DNA of 64,000 nucleotides from Bradyrhizobium barranii subsp. apii (GCF_011516635.5 NZ_CP096255.1:2106501-2170500); one strand, 5' to 3'; shown: positions 1 to 9,251, counted from the stretch's first letter. A program made the numbers and translations. The notes: generated from the letters alone by a model not told the origin.

Positions 1-885
1 GATCAGCGTGGAGGGTACGTTCTCACCGTCGACATCGATATTGAGCACCATGCCGCGTGTGGCGTCGAGCTTGTCTAGCGCGAGGCCGCGCTGAAAGCCG
101 ATCATCCAGGTGCCTGTTGATAGGATCGAGGTATCGGCCATGCCGGCGGCCTTGTAGCGGAACAGGTTGGCGTTGGAATCATGCACGCCGCAGAGGATTT
201 CGGTCGAGCGCGCCAGGCCGGTACGCTTGGCTACGGCCTCCGAAACCCTCCCTAGCACCGCACCGGCGGATGCCCGCTCCGGCAGAAGACGGTCCCAGCC
301 GCGCTTGCGCATCAGGGAGGAAGGCTGATGGTGGAAAAGGTCCCAGATATGGCTCTGAGCCGCGAGCTGTGAAATTTCACTTGCAGCACACCCGCCGAGC
401 CGCAAGGCGAAATACTGCGCAGTCGTAAGATAGGTCTTCGCGCGGGCGAATTCGGCGGGATATGCGCTTTCCTGCCAGAGCAATTGCTTGCCGAGCCGCA
501 TCGCGCCGCTGATACCGCAAAACACTTCATCATAGGCAGGCGCAATCCGGGCGTAGGCCTGGTCGATCTCAGGCGGCGAGACCGCATCATAGTCCATCAT
601 AGGCAGCACTGGCTCGTCACCTTCGACAAGAACGGCGCCACACCCATGCGCGCTCGCGATCACCGCGCCGATGGTGTGGCGTTTCGCCACCACGGCCAAA
701 GTGTCGAGGAACCACTCTTCCAGCCCGGCAAGATCATAGGCGAGGTATGGTCCTGCCGTGGTCGGCACATTCGGGATCGAAAGTGTTTCGAGCGGCCAGC
801 CGTCCTCACTCGCGACCAGCAGCTTCAGATTCGTCTTGCCAATGTCGAGAACCGCGATCCGGGGAGAGGTTTCCGATCTTGTCAT
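1..885 (-). CDS. FGGY-family carbohydrate kinase, partial (3' end outside window)
   Basis: ATP-dependent sugar kinase, last gene of the ABC sugar operon, expected to phosphorylate the imported sugar in the cytoplasm. The reading frame is open from the ATG at 885 to base 1 (295 codons, no stop), so the C-terminal part lies outside. The N-terminus IAVLDIGKTNLKLLVAS is the FGGY phosphate-binding strand, and SAHGCGAVLV near residue 75 matches the conserved THG region. Full-length relatives are about 450-500 residues. The start lies 6 bases after the stop of the upstream permease, so the genes are probably co-transcribed. The substrate is not determinable; the gene order resembles rhizobial rhamnose (RhaSTPQ-K) operons but no mutarotase gene is present. 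Confidence 0.88.
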   Translation of the reverse strand, partial: MTRSETSPRIAVLDIGKTNLKLLVASEDGWPLETLSIPNVPTTAGPYLAYDLAGLEEWFLDTLAVVAKRHTIGAVIASAHGCGAVLVEGDEPVLPMMDYDAVSPPEIDQAYARIAPAYDEVFCGISGAMRLGKQLLWQESAYPAEFARAKTYLTTAQYFALRLGGCAASEISQLAAQSHIWDLFHHQPSSLMRKRGWDRLLPERASAGAVLGRVSEAVAKRTGLARSTEILCGVHDSNANLFRYKAAGMADTSILSTGTWMIGFQRGLALDKLDATRGMVLNIDVDGENVPSTLI

Positions 886-891
886 CGTTGT

Positions 892-1899
892 CTACCGGGG
901 CGCTTTGCCGCCCAGATGAGGAACCGCGGCAACGGCAATCAGGATGCCACCCCAGATCGCCAGAGTGAGGAACTGGCTGAGATTGAGAAGGTTGAACGCC
1001 GAGGAGATCACCTGAAGGATTATCAGCGCAAGCAGCAATCCGCCGACTTTGCCAAAGCCGCCAAATGGATCGACGCCACCGAGCACTGCTGCAAGAATGG
1101 TGACGAGCAGATAGCTCTCGCCATATGCCGCGTTGGCTGAATTGAAACGTGCCAGCATGACGACCGCTGCGACACCGGCGAGCAGGCTCGAGAGGACATA
1201 TAGCTTGAGCAGGACGGCGCGGGTATCGACGCCGGAGTAGCGGGTTGCCTTCTCGTTCGAGCCGATCATGTAAACCCTTGCCCCGAAGGGCGTTGCGTTT
1301 AGCATGAGCGCGACCGGCAACGCACAGAGCGCCAGCACGATCAGGGCAAAAGGCACCCCGAGAACCGTTCCATTGCCGATGAATACAATGGGCTCCGGAA
1401 ATCCGGAGATGACATTGCCGCGCGTCAGGCCGATCGCAAGTCCCTTGCAGAGTGTCATCGTGCCGAGGGTGGCGAGGATCGGCGAAACGCCGAGATAGGC
1501 GATGACAAATCCGTTGACAAGGCCGACCAGTGCCGCGACGGCAAACCCTGCCGCAATCGCCAGCACCTGTACGCCGGCCCAGGCAATGCCCTGAGTGCCC
1601 GGAATGTAGTGCGTCAGCAGGAAGGCAATGGTCAATCCGGAGAGATTAGCGGTGGCGATGATGGAAAGGTTGAGGCCGCCAGATAACAAGGCCAGCATCA
1701 TCGCAAGCGAAAGGATGCCGAGCTCCGGCATCTGGAAAGCCATCGATTGCAGCGTGTTGACGGAGAAAAACCGGTCGCCGATGGTAATGGCGAACACCAA
1801 CCAGAGCGCGACCAACAACAGCATCAGGGTTGCGATCGTCCCGCTGCCGGCAAAACGGATCAGGCGTCCGCGAAGGGCGAGGGTGGACTCATTTCTCAT
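892..1899 (-). CDS. Sugar ABC transporter permease (RbsC/RhaQ-like), second subunit
   Basis: Inner-membrane permease of a CUT2 carbohydrate importer, 335 residues, with about ten hydrophobic segments. The region MMLALLSGGLNLSI is the typical RbsC/LsrC stretch, and GGVDPFGGFGKVGG near the C-terminus is the conserved loop of BPD_transp_2 permeases. The frame stays open further upstream to 2220, but the start at 1899 is preferred: it gives the normal length and overlaps the stop of the preceding permease by four bases (ATGA), which suggests translational coupling. It would form a heterodimer with the permease encoded just upstream. Confidence 0.92.
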   Translation of the reverse strand: MRNESTLALRGRLIRFAGSGTIATLMLLLVALWLVFAITIGDRFFSVNTLQSMAFQMPELGILSLAMMLALLSGGLNLSIIATANLSGLTIAFLLTHYIPGTQGIAWAGVQVLAIAAGFAVAALVGLVNGFVIAYLGVSPILATLGTMTLCKGLAIGLTRGNVISGFPEPIVFIGNGTVLGVPFALIVLALCALPVALMLNATPFGARVYMIGSNEKATRYSGVDTRAVLLKLYVLSSLLAGVAAVVMLARFNSANAAYGESYLLVTILAAVLGGVDPFGGFGKVGGLLLALIILQVISSAFNLLNLSQFLTLAIWGGILIAVAAVPHLGGKAPR

Positions 1900-2900
1900 G
1901 GCCGCGCGCTCCGGGTCCGCCGTTCTCGCTGCGACCAGGCTGTTGCCGAGACCGAGATCAGAATGACCAACCCGACAAAAAATGGCGACCAGTAGGACGA
2001 AACGCCCAGCAAAATGATTCCATTCTGCAGGATGGCGAGCAGTGCCAACCCCAGAAACGTGCCGAGAACGGTGCCGACGCCGCCCATCAGGCTGGCGCCG
2101 CCGAGCACGACGGCCGCAACCACATCGAGCTCCTTGCCCACCAGCACCGTCGGAGCGACGGACTGTGCAAGCTGCGCCTGGACCAGCGAGGCGATACCGG
2201 CCATGACTCCCATGTAGCAATAGACCAGCATGTTGAGGCCGAAGACATGGAAGCCAAGTCGCTGCGCGGCATCGGTATTGCCCCCCATGGCGTAGATCTG
2301 ACGACCGATATTGCTACGATTGAGCAGGAGCCAGGTGAACAGAAATGAGAACCCGAGCGCGAGGATCTGCAGGTTGACGCCGTAGGACGTATCCTTGCCC
2401 CAATCGAACTCGAACCAGAATATCCCGGTCGCGAACCAGTCGGGTAACGAATAGATGTATTTACCGCCCGTGAAGAAAATCAGCAGCCCATAGAAAATGT
2501 TCAACGTTGCGACGGACACGATGATTGATGGTATCCGAAGCTTCTGGATGAAGATCGCGTTGAGGGCGCCGAGCGCACCGCCAATGCCGATCGCGATCGC
2601 AAAAACGCAGATCCAGTTCGCGCCGTATGCGTTCGCCACCGTAAGCGTGACATATTGCGCCACCGATGCCGTCGCCGTGAAGGAGATGTCGATTCCGCCG
2701 GCGATCAGCACCACGAGCAGCCCGAGGGCGAGGATGCCTACGAATGCGTAGGAGGTCAGCAGGTCGAACAGATTCTGCATGGTCAGGAACTGGCCGTTCG
2801 CCGCGCCCAGGCTGGCGCAGAGCACGAGGATCACGATCAACAGCCAGAACTCATGGCTGCGCCGAAACCTGCCAAATGAAGCAAACCGCGATTCAGGCAT
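1896..2900 (-). CDS. Sugar ABC transporter permease (RbsC/RhaP-like), first subunit
   Basis: First of two paralogous CUT2-type permeases, 334 residues from the start at 2900. Hydrophobic segments alternate with short loops; VLIAGGIDISFTATASVAQ is the conserved substrate-path region, and GGASLMGGVGTVLGTFLG is the family signature near the C-terminus. I chose the ATG at 2900 because an AGGCGG stretch lies four bases upstream and the overlap with the ATPase gene is only 8 bases; an in-frame ATG at 2921 is also possible. Both permeases in one operon imply a heterodimeric channel. Confidence 0.9.
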   Translation of the reverse strand: MPESRFASFGRFRRSHEFWLLIVILVLCASLGAANGQFLTMQNLFDLLTSYAFVGILALGLLVVLIAGGIDISFTATASVAQYVTLTVANAYGANWICVFAIAIGIGGALGALNAIFIQKLRIPSIIVSVATLNIFYGLLIFFTGGKYIYSLPDWFATGIFWFEFDWGKDTSYGVNLQILALGFSFLFTWLLLNRSNIGRQIYAMGGNTDAAQRLGFHVFGLNMLVYCYMGVMAGIASLVQAQLAQSVAPTVLVGKELDVVAAVVLGGASLMGGVGTVLGTFLGLALLAILQNGIILLGVSSYWSPFFVGLVILISVSATAWSQRERRTRSARP

Positions 2901-4377
2901 TGACCGCCTGCCGAAGCGCATCTTCGGAGGTGTCTGCGGCCATCACGTCAGCGGTCAAACGCCCTTCGCGCATCACCAGCACGCGATGGCTGTGATAAAG
3001 TACCTCGGGGATTTCGTCTGATATCATCAGCACTGCGACGCCCTCGCGGGCCAGTCGCCGGATGATCTCATAAATCCCATCCTTGGCGCGGATGTCGACA
3101 CCGACCGTTGGGCTATCGAGGATAAGCACTCGTGGGTTGGTCGCCATCCATTTGGCGAGCACGATCCGCTGCTGATTGCCGCCGGAGAGCGTCTTGACCG
3201 CGTTGTTGGGATCAGAGACCTTGATTCCGAGTTCGGCGACCCATCGCGCAACATGGCTTTGCCGCGCGCGTGCGCCAATCAGGCCGAACGCGCCGGCGAG
3301 ACGTTCCAACACAGTCAGCGTGACGTTCGACGTGATCGACTGGTCAAGGATGAGGCCAAGTGTAAGCCTGTCTTCAGATACGTAGGCGATGCCTCGACGG
3401 ATCGCGTCTGCATTCGTGTTCAGCGCGATGCGGTGGCCGTCAAGCGCCATGGTGCCTCGATCGGGTGGGTTCATGCCGAACAGCGACAGTGCGAGCTCGG
3501 TTCGGCCCGATCCAAGCAATCCGGTAAGGCCCACGACTTCTCCGGCGCGTAATTGCAAGCTCACATCGTCGTAGTCACCATCGCGGCCAAGGCCCTGGAC
3601 TTCGAGAACAACGGCACCCACGGCAAGGTCGGGCACCTGTTTCTGATACTCGAAAGCCTTCCCGGTCATCAGGTGACTGAGTTTGCTGCCGTTGATGGTC
3701 GCTGCGGCAAAGGTGCCTACCTTGGCGCCGTCCCGCAACACCGTCACGCGTTCGGCAATCTCAAGCACCTCGTCGAGGCGATGGCTCACGAATACGACGC
3801 AGATACCGCTTCTCTTCAGGTCGCTGACGAGCTTGATCAAGGTGTTGACCTCGTGGCGGGTCAGCGACGCCGTCGGCTCATCCATGATGAGAAGTTTGGC
3901 ATCCGCCGCCAGGGCCCGGCAGATCGCGACCAGCTGGCGTCCGGCAATGCTGAGTTCGGAGACTTTTGTTTCTGGATCGACCTCAACGCCGACCTTCGCC
4001 ATTGTGGCCATGGCGATGGCCCGCATAGAGGACCAGTTCACCGTGTGGACGCCGCCAAGATGGTGCGCCATGGCGATGTTCTCGACGACGGTGAGGTTGG
4101 AGAATAGCGATAGATCCTGATAGATGACCTGAATGCCGCAATGGGTGGAGTAGACCGGGCTTAGTTTTGGGTACTCCTTGCCGGAAATGACGATCCGGCC
4201 TCCTGGTTCCGGCGCCTCGACGCCGGAAATGATCTTGATCAGCGTGGACTTGCCAGATCCGTTTTCGCCGACAAGGCAATGCACCTCTCCGACCTCCAGC
4301 GTCAGATCGACGTCGCGAAGCGCATGCACGCCGCCGAAACGTTTTGATATGCCGGACATCTCCAGGAAAGTCGTCAA
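2893..4377 (-). CDS. Sugar ABC transporter ATP-binding protein (double NBD, RbsA-like)
   Basis: 494-residue tandem ATPase that powers the sugar importer at the cytoplasmic face. The first domain has a canonical Walker A, VGENGSGKSTLIKI, near residue 37 and Walker B LLIMDEPTASL. The second has a degenerate Walker A (GLLGSGRTEL), a good signature LSGGNQQRIVLAKW and Walker B VLILDSPTVGVD. The weak second P-loop is normal for RbsA/MglA/RhaT proteins. It lies between the binding-protein gene and the two permease genes, all on the minus strand. Confidence 0.95.
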   Translation of the reverse strand: MTTFLEMSGISKRFGGVHALRDVDLTLEVGEVHCLVGENGSGKSTLIKIISGVEAPEPGGRIVISGKEYPKLSPVYSTHCGIQVIYQDLSLFSNLTVVENIAMAHHLGGVHTVNWSSMRAIAMATMAKVGVEVDPETKVSELSIAGRQLVAICRALAADAKLLIMDEPTASLTRHEVNTLIKLVSDLKRSGICVVFVSHRLDEVLEIAERVTVLRDGAKVGTFAAATINGSKLSHLMTGKAFEYQKQVPDLAVGAVVLEVQGLGRDGDYDDVSLQLRAGEVVGLTGLLGSGRTELALSLFGMNPPDRGTMALDGHRIALNTNADAIRRGIAYVSEDRLTLGLILDQSITSNVTLTVLERLAGAFGLIGARARQSHVARWVAELGIKVSDPNNAVKTLSGGNQQRIVLAKWMATNPRVLILDSPTVGVDIRAKDGIYEIIRRLAREGVAVLMISDEIPEVLYHSHRVLVMREGRLTADVMAADTSEDALRQAVNA

Positions 4378-4430
4378 GGCTTCGTCCTGTAATGGGACCG
4401 CTCGTCAAGCGATCGCCTCGACGAGGATCG

Positions 4431-4456
4431 CATTCCCGGCCGGAAAGCCGGGAATG
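4431..4456 (-). promoter_or_regulatory. Intercistronic hairpin after the binding-protein gene
   Basis: A perfect 10-base inverted repeat (arms 4431-4440 and 4447-4456, CATTCCCGGC and its complement) with a six-base loop sits between the binding-protein stop (4490) and the ATPase start (4377). It is not followed by a T tract. Hairpins here usually protect the upstream mRNA or attenuate, raising binding protein over membrane subunits; that role is inferred. Confidence 0.7.
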
Positions 4457-4489
4457 CAGCGCGGCGAGGCGGCTGGGACCGGTGTAGTT

Positions 4490-5491
4490 CTAGAGTCCTC
4501 CGGCGATCAATCCGTCGATGGTTTCTTTGTTGATCCGCATGATCTTGTCGACCTTGATCTGCTTGCCGGCCACATCGACCGCAGCCTTGCCGAGGCCGGG
4601 AACATCGACGCCATCCGTGATTGGCTTGCCATCAAGCACGAGCTTGGCAACTGCAACCATGGCGTAACCTGCATCGGTGGGATTCCACAGGAAACCTTCG
4701 CGGATGGTATCATCCGCGATGAGCGATTTCGCCTGGCTCGGCAGCACCGTGCCGACCACGGCGATCTTCTTGCCAAGGCGTTGCTGACGCACCGCATTGC
4801 CGGCCCCGATCGGCCCATTCGAGCCGAAGCCGAGAATGCCGCGCAGGTTCGGATAGGCCTTGATCACGTCAAGCGTCGTGCGCTGGCTGGTATCGATCTC
4901 GTCGGCGCCGGGGAAACGGTCGGCGACGAGCTTCATTTTCGGGAAATTCTTCTGCTGATAGGCAATCGCGGCGTCGGCCCATTTGTTGTGAAGCGGCGTC
5001 GTCAACGTCCCGACATAAACCACGTAATCGCCTTCGCCGCCCATGTCCTTGGCGAGACGCTCCATCTGCACTTCACCGAAGCGAACGGAATCGATCAATT
5101 CGACATTCCAGTCACGGCCTTCTTGTTCGGGGCCCTCATGGGTGATGACTTTGATGCCGGCCGCCTGGGCGCGCTTGAGCACCGGCTCGCACACTTTGAC
5201 GTCCAGCGGCACCAAGCCGATCACGTTGACCTTTTTGGCGATCAGGTCATCGAGCAGCTTTACCTGTTGTGCCGGATCGACGTTCGCCGGTCCAACCATG
5301 GTGGCATTGATGCTGAAGTCCTTGGCGCCCTTCTGGATTCCCTTTTCAAGAGCGTTGAACCACGGAATGCCGGCGATCTTCACGACCGTGACCATTTCCT
5401 TTTGAGCCTGCGCAAAAGCAAATCCCGGAAAACCGGTACCGGCGATCGCCGCCGCACCACCAAGCATTTTGATTGTCTGGCGTCTGTCCAT
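4490..5491 (-). CDS. Periplasmic sugar-binding protein (RbsB/LsrB/RhaS-like)
   Basis: 333-residue periplasmic solute-binding protein, first gene of the sugar operon. It begins MDRRQTIKMLGG and has a hydrophobic stretch ending AFAQAQK, a Tat-like or Sec signal with cleavage expected near residue 28. The body is a Peripla_BP_4 fold: VVKIAGIPWFNALEKGIQ at the first strand, DDLIAKKVNVIGLVPLD, and ITHEGPE near residue 113. It resembles binding proteins annotated as autoinducer-2 or rhamnose binders. A GGAGGG box lies a few bases upstream of the ATG at 5491. The ligand is uncertain. Confidence 0.9.
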   Translation of the reverse strand: MDRRQTIKMLGGAAAIAGTGFPGFAFAQAQKEMVTVVKIAGIPWFNALEKGIQKGAKDFSINATMVGPANVDPAQQVKLLDDLIAKKVNVIGLVPLDVKVCEPVLKRAQAAGIKVITHEGPEQEGRDWNVELIDSVRFGEVQMERLAKDMGGEGDYVVYVGTLTTPLHNKWADAAIAYQQKNFPKMKLVADRFPGADEIDTSQRTTLDVIKAYPNLRGILGFGSNGPIGAGNAVRQQRLGKKIAVVGTVLPSQAKSLIADDTIREGFLWNPTDAGYAMVAVAKLVLDGKPITDGVDVPGLGKAAVDVAGKQIKVDKIMRINKETIDGLIAGGL

Positions 5492-5777
5492 TGTTCCCTC
5501 CCAGGAAGCTATTTTTAGCCTCTGCTCCTTTACCCGGCACTCGCCTGGCGGAGCAGTTGGCCTTATTCTTGATTGGCGGCGAAAATTTCGCCTCCAGCCT
5601 CAGGACTTGCCTGGGGATTAGAGACCAACGCTACGAGAGGTGTCAAGCAAGCGACATGTCAGCCAGCCCCGCCTGTGGCGATGTCCGGGCATGGCCGATT
5701 TTGTTGCAAAAGTCGGTTGTAACCGACGGATGTCTTTCGGCCATTCGGTAAGGCCGACCGGCTTTGATCCGCCGACC

Positions 5778-6420
5778 CTAACGCGCGAGGCGCCTCAGAT
5801 TTTGAGCGATTGCAGCAAGAACAAACTCGTCCTGGGCGCCCCGTGGGCCACGAAGCCGAAGCCGACCAAGCCTCAGGATGCGCTTCAAATGCGCAAACCG
5901 CATCTCGATCTTCTTGCGCTGACGTCGCGACGTCTCGAATCCCTCGGTGCCAGCGAACGACCGGGCGACGTCCCGGGCGTGCTCATGTATGTTGCGCGGG
6001 ATCCTGCGCGATGGTTCTTTTGGACAGCACTGCGGTTTAAGCGGGCATGCGTCGCAGTCGAGCTTGCTCGCACGATACAAAAGCGTTTGGCCCCCGTGCA
6101 CGGTGCCGCTCGTCCCGAGCCGCTTTCCGGCCGGGGCAGTGGTAGACGTCGCTGGTCGGATCATATCGAAAGTCGCTGCGCGAGAAGGTACCGTCATCTC
6201 GCTTCGACTTGTCGAACACGGGGATATGTGGTGCGATGCTCTTCGCCTCGACCAGCCAGTTCAGCATCGGAGCAGCCCCGTAAGCGGTATCCCCGGCAAG
6301 CCGCTCCGGCTTGAGACCAAGGCGCTCCTCTGTTCATTCGATCATTGTCCTCGCCGCTCCGACCTCGGCCTGACGAATTCCCATCCGTCCGGCTCGCCAC
6401 GAGCCTTTGCGGGCACACTT
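5778..6420 (-). pseudogene. IS1182-like transposase remnant
   Basis: C-terminal remains of a DDE transposase. In the minus strand one frame reads GLKPERLAGDTAYG and FSRSDFRYDPTSDVYHCPG, with an in-frame TGA at 6336-6334. Around 6125 the homology moves to another frame that continues KLDCDACPLKPQCCP and LRLRGPRGAQDEFVLAAIAQ and stops at 5778. The cysteine motif and the final helix are typical of the IS1182/IS5-like DDE_Tnp_1_6 group. The N-terminal half is missing. The stop and the frameshift make it inactive. One possible element end lies near 5696-5715 (a TTTTGTTGCAAAAG stretch), but I could not define both termini. Confidence 0.75.
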
Positions 6421-6515
6421 CAGGAAATCAGGCAGATGGTCTAGTGAACTGATGTCGCTGCGCCGTTTTCGAAATAATTCCGCTTGGCCGACAGCATCTG
6501 GCAGGAAGTCTGCGC

Positions 6516-6938
6516 CTATCGCGCGGACTTAATCGGCATGTCAAAGATCTTGCCACTCATGAGGAGAGCGATCTCGGCGGCGGGCAGCGGCTTCTGACAT
6601 TCGGACAACGGATTGAGCCAGAAATTAGAGTCAGGCAACATTTCGAACAGATTGCGCGCGGCGGCGCCAAGGCACACCTCAGGCTGCTTTATATAGTCGT
6701 AGATGCGCTTCTTTGAGGTGAAGGTGGGGTGCCATTTCATGTTCTGGAAGTCGACCGTTGCAACGTTGATCTCCTCCTGAAATTTGAGCGAGCGACGGCG
6801 TCCAGGTTTCATCGGCGCTTCCGGCGTCAGAATGTAGATCTCCGTCTCGAGCAACGCGCGATAGAATGCTGGAACGATGCTGGCGTCCCTTGCGGCAGCC
6901 TGCATCAGGGCTTCGAGACCGTTTTCCGGTTCAAACAT
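6516..6938 (-). CDS. SseB-family N-terminal domain protein
   Basis: 140-residue cytoplasmic protein resembling the SseB N-terminal domain. Supporting stretches are FEPENGLEALMQAAARDAS at the start, PAFYRALLETEIYIL near residue 23, and NPLSECQKPLPAAEIALLMSG near the end. Family members are enigmatic small proteins, some named after altered serine sensitivity. A GGGAG box eight bases before the ATG supports the start at 6938. It lies on the same strand and about 98 bases downstream of the sigma-54 activator gene, so read-through is possible. No catalytic motif is visible. Confidence 0.7.
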   Translation of the reverse strand: MFEPENGLEALMQAAARDASIVPAFYRALLETEIYILTPEAPMKPGRRRSLKFQEEINVATVDFQNMKWHPTFTSKKRIYDYIKQPEVCLGAAARNLFEMLPDSNFWLNPLSECQKPLPAAEIALLMSGKIFDMPIKSAR

Positions 6939-7036
6939 GGCGACACTCCCAATTGAACCCGACGAGGGGCTGGACTTCAGCGCCTCCAGTTACAGCCGGA
7001 TCGCGCTGCCGCCGCAGAGCCTTCGCCACGATTGTG

Positions 7037-8914
7037 CTAATCCTTGTTGCCGCGCAGGGCACGATAGATCGTATTGCGCGACACGCCCAGGCGGCGCGCG
7101 GTCTTGCTGATGTTGTTGCCCGTTTCCGCATACGCGGTCAGCACATGCGAGCGCTGAATCTCATGCAGATTGGCCTTGAGCCCACCACCCACCGCCTTGC
7201 CGGTCAAGCGCTCGCCGCCTGAATGTGCAAGTACGGACTCGACCGATGTCTCGTCGATCAGATCTCCCGGCTCGGCCAGTGACAATCGGGAAAGCACGTT
7301 GCGCAGTTCGCGGATGTTTCCATCCCAATCGAGTTCGGCCAAACGATCGATCGCCCCTGCGGTCAAATCCATCAAGGGATCGATCTTGTGGATCAAATAG
7401 CGCGCGATCTCGGCGAAATCGGAACGTTCGCGCAAAGGCGGTAACGTCACCTCCAGCGTGTTGAGACGAAACAGCAAATCGGATCGGAATCGGCCCTTCG
7501 CAATCGAGTCGTCGAGATTGGCATTGGTGGCAGACACCAGGAGAACGTCGACCTGACGTTTGGTGCCACCGACCGGCCGGACAGTCCAATCGTCCAGAAA
7601 GCGCAGCAGCACGGCCTGCAACGTCACCGGCATGTCGCCGATCTCGTCGAGGAAGAGCGTTCCGCCGTCCGCTTCCTTGAACAGTCCTGCAGCCCCGCCC
7701 TTTTTTGCTCCCGTGAAAGCGCCTTCGGCATAGCCGAACAGCTCCGCCTCGATCAGGCTGTCAGGGAGCGCTGCGCAATTCACCGGGACGAAAGCGCCGG
7801 CCCGTCCACTGGCGGTATGAGCATGGCGGGCGAGTTGCTCCTTGCCGGTGCCGGTTTCGCCACGGATCAGGATCGGCATCTTGCGGACCGCCGCGACTCC
7901 CACCCGTTGGACAATGGAAGCGATCGCCGGATCGGCGGAGACGAACTGGGTGGGGACGTCCTTGGGCGTCGACGGCCGAGGCCGCGAGATGGCCTGCATC
8001 ATCGAGAACTGGCGCGCGTTCTCGATTGTTGCGACGAACTGGCTACCGACCTCGTCCTCGAGGCGCTGGCGTTCCTTGCGCCGGCCTTCATCGACAAAGG
8101 CGTTGAATTTCGTACGAAAGACGTCGGCGAAGCGACGACCCGGCAAGGCTGGCAGGCCATGCAGCAGGACGCTTGCGGCCCTGTTGGCTGCAAGGATCCT
8201 GCCCTCGTTGTCGACGGCCAGCAGGCCCGCGCTCAACGTATGCAGATATTCGCCGCGGCTATGGAAAGCGATCAGGATGTTTCCGCGGTGATGTTCGCGG
8301 AACAGACCATTCTCGATCTGGGTTGCCGCCATCGCGACGAGCGCCTGGGTATGCGCCTGCCTCGACATGCAATCCGATGACGCATCCAGTATTCCGGCCA
8401 GTTCGCCATCGGGCGCGAAGATTGGCGCCGCGATGCAAGTAAGATTGTGGTAGCGCGAGAAGAAGTGCTCGCCCCCGTGAACGACGATGGCCCGCTTGAG
8501 ATACGCAGCGGTGCCGAGGCCGTTGGTGCCGCAAATGGCTTCAGTCCAGATAGTGCCGGGCCGAATGCTCGCTGCGTTCGAGGCATCACTGAAGCTCGAG
8601 TCCGAGATGATGTCGAGCAGCAGGCCGTTGGCATTTGCAAAGGCGATCATGAAATTGGAGCCGGCAATCTGCTGATGCAGCGTGTGCATCTCCGCGAGCG
8701 CCAGGCCGCGAATCAGTGAGCAGCGCTGCTGCTCCTGGCGCAAAACGGCGGTGCTCACGAACTCAGGCGAAGGAGGGCGCAATGTATCGAGACCAAGCGA
8801 AATGCAGCGCATCCAGCTGTCGTAGATATCGGCCGATAGCAGCTCTGCCGGCGGCGCGCCGCGCTGATCGAGCGTCATCCAAGCATTGTCCATGCGTCGG
8901 CTGGCGGTCAGCAT
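7037..8914 (-). CDS. Sigma-54-dependent transcriptional activator (AcoR/MimR type), regulator 1
   Basis: Bacterial enhancer-binding protein, divergent from the monooxygenase operon and the probable activator of its sigma-54 promoter. From the start at 8914 (625 residues) it has a GAF-like sensor around residues 75-205, a PAS-like stretch around 225-280, and an AAA+ domain with Walker A GETGTGKE near 352, the sigma-54 contact loop GAFTGA near 398 and Walker B FLDEIGD near 422. A Fis-type helix-turn-helix ends with ARRLGVSRNTIYRAL. There is no phosphoreceiver domain, so direct ligand sensing is expected. GGAGGAG lies five bases before the ATG at 8914; an ATG three bases upstream is equally in frame. 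Confidence 0.93.
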   Translation of the reverse strand: MLTASRRMDNAWMTLDQRGAPPAELLSADIYDSWMRCISLGLDTLRPPSPEFVSTAVLRQEQQRCSLIRGLALAEMHTLHQQIAGSNFMIAFANANGLLLDIISDSSFSDASNAASIRPGTIWTEAICGTNGLGTAAYLKRAIVVHGGEHFFSRYHNLTCIAAPIFAPDGELAGILDASSDCMSRQAHTQALVAMAATQIENGLFREHHRGNILIAFHSRGEYLHTLSAGLLAVDNEGRILAANRAASVLLHGLPALPGRRFADVFRTKFNAFVDEGRRKERQRLEDEVGSQFVATIENARQFSMMQAISRPRPSTPKDVPTQFVSADPAIASIVQRVGVAAVRKMPILIRGETGTGKEQLARHAHTASGRAGAFVPVNCAALPDSLIEAELFGYAEGAFTGAKKGGAAGLFKEADGGTLFLDEIGDMPVTLQAVLLRFLDDWTVRPVGGTKRQVDVLLVSATNANLDDSIAKGRFRSDLLFRLNTLEVTLPPLRERSDFAEIARYLIHKIDPLMDLTAGAIDRLAELDWDGNIRELRNVLSRLSLAEPGDLIDETSVESVLAHSGGERLTGKAVGGGLKANLHEIQRSHVLTAYAETGNNISKTARRLGVSRNTIYRALRGNKD

Positions 8915-9061
8915 CATAGCTCCTCCGGGAGTCGCTGCTTGGCGATTTCCTCTTGGTCGTAGCCCGGTTCGGGTCGTTCTCGCGTGTGGCGCGGTTCTCA
9001 CTATCATAGATCAAACAATCAAAAATCCAAAGTTCTGCTCACCCGCTGTTGCCGCCGTCGA

Positions 9062-9082
9062 ACTGTTCCGTCTCGGAACAGT
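9062..9082. promoter_or_regulatory. Palindromic upstream activator site for the monooxygenase operon
   Basis: A perfect inverted repeat, ACTGTTCC, five bases, GGAACAGT, centred at 9072, about 110 bases upstream of the -12 element of the sigma-54 promoter. That distance and symmetry suit a dimeric Fis-type helix-turn-helix of an enhancer-binding protein. Assignment to regulator 1 or 2 is inference. Confidence 0.75.
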
Positions 9083-9166
9083 CGCGCGCAAAGTCTGCTC
9101 CGAGGCGGATCGGCGCGCGCACTCCCGAGATCGCAAGAACAATAGAAAGATCAGGCCGTTGTGCGC

Positions 9167-9183
9167 TTGGCACAGCCCTTGCT
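9167..9183 (+). promoter_or_regulatory. Sigma-54 (-24/-12) promoter of the monooxygenase operon
   Basis: TTGGCAC, five bases, TTGCT reproduces the -24/-12 consensus (GG at 9169-9170, GC at 9181-9182) with correct spacing. It lies about 70 bases upstream of the alcohol dehydrogenase start and downstream of a palindromic activator site, with an AcoR-type activator gene divergent. Transcription should begin near 9194. Confidence 0.88.
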
Positions 9184-9251
9184 GACCTGCTCAGCGGGAA
9201 GGCGATCGCGTCAGATCGACAGAATAAAAATTTTGCCGGGGAGGCTGTTTA

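Noticed and set aside
312..590. Minus-strand frame of 92 codons at the window start
   Set aside because: It lies inside the FGGY kinase in another frame; the kinase frame has clear motifs and no stop to base 1.
892..2220. Long N-terminal extension of the second sugar permease
   Set aside because: The added 107 residues are Arg/Gly-rich and unlike the family; the ATG at 1899 overlaps the preceding stop and gives the normal length.
9149..9161. Possible IHF site next to the sigma-54 promoter
   Set aside because: It matches the consensus with one mismatch but lies only about six bases from the -24 element, too close for a normal bending site.
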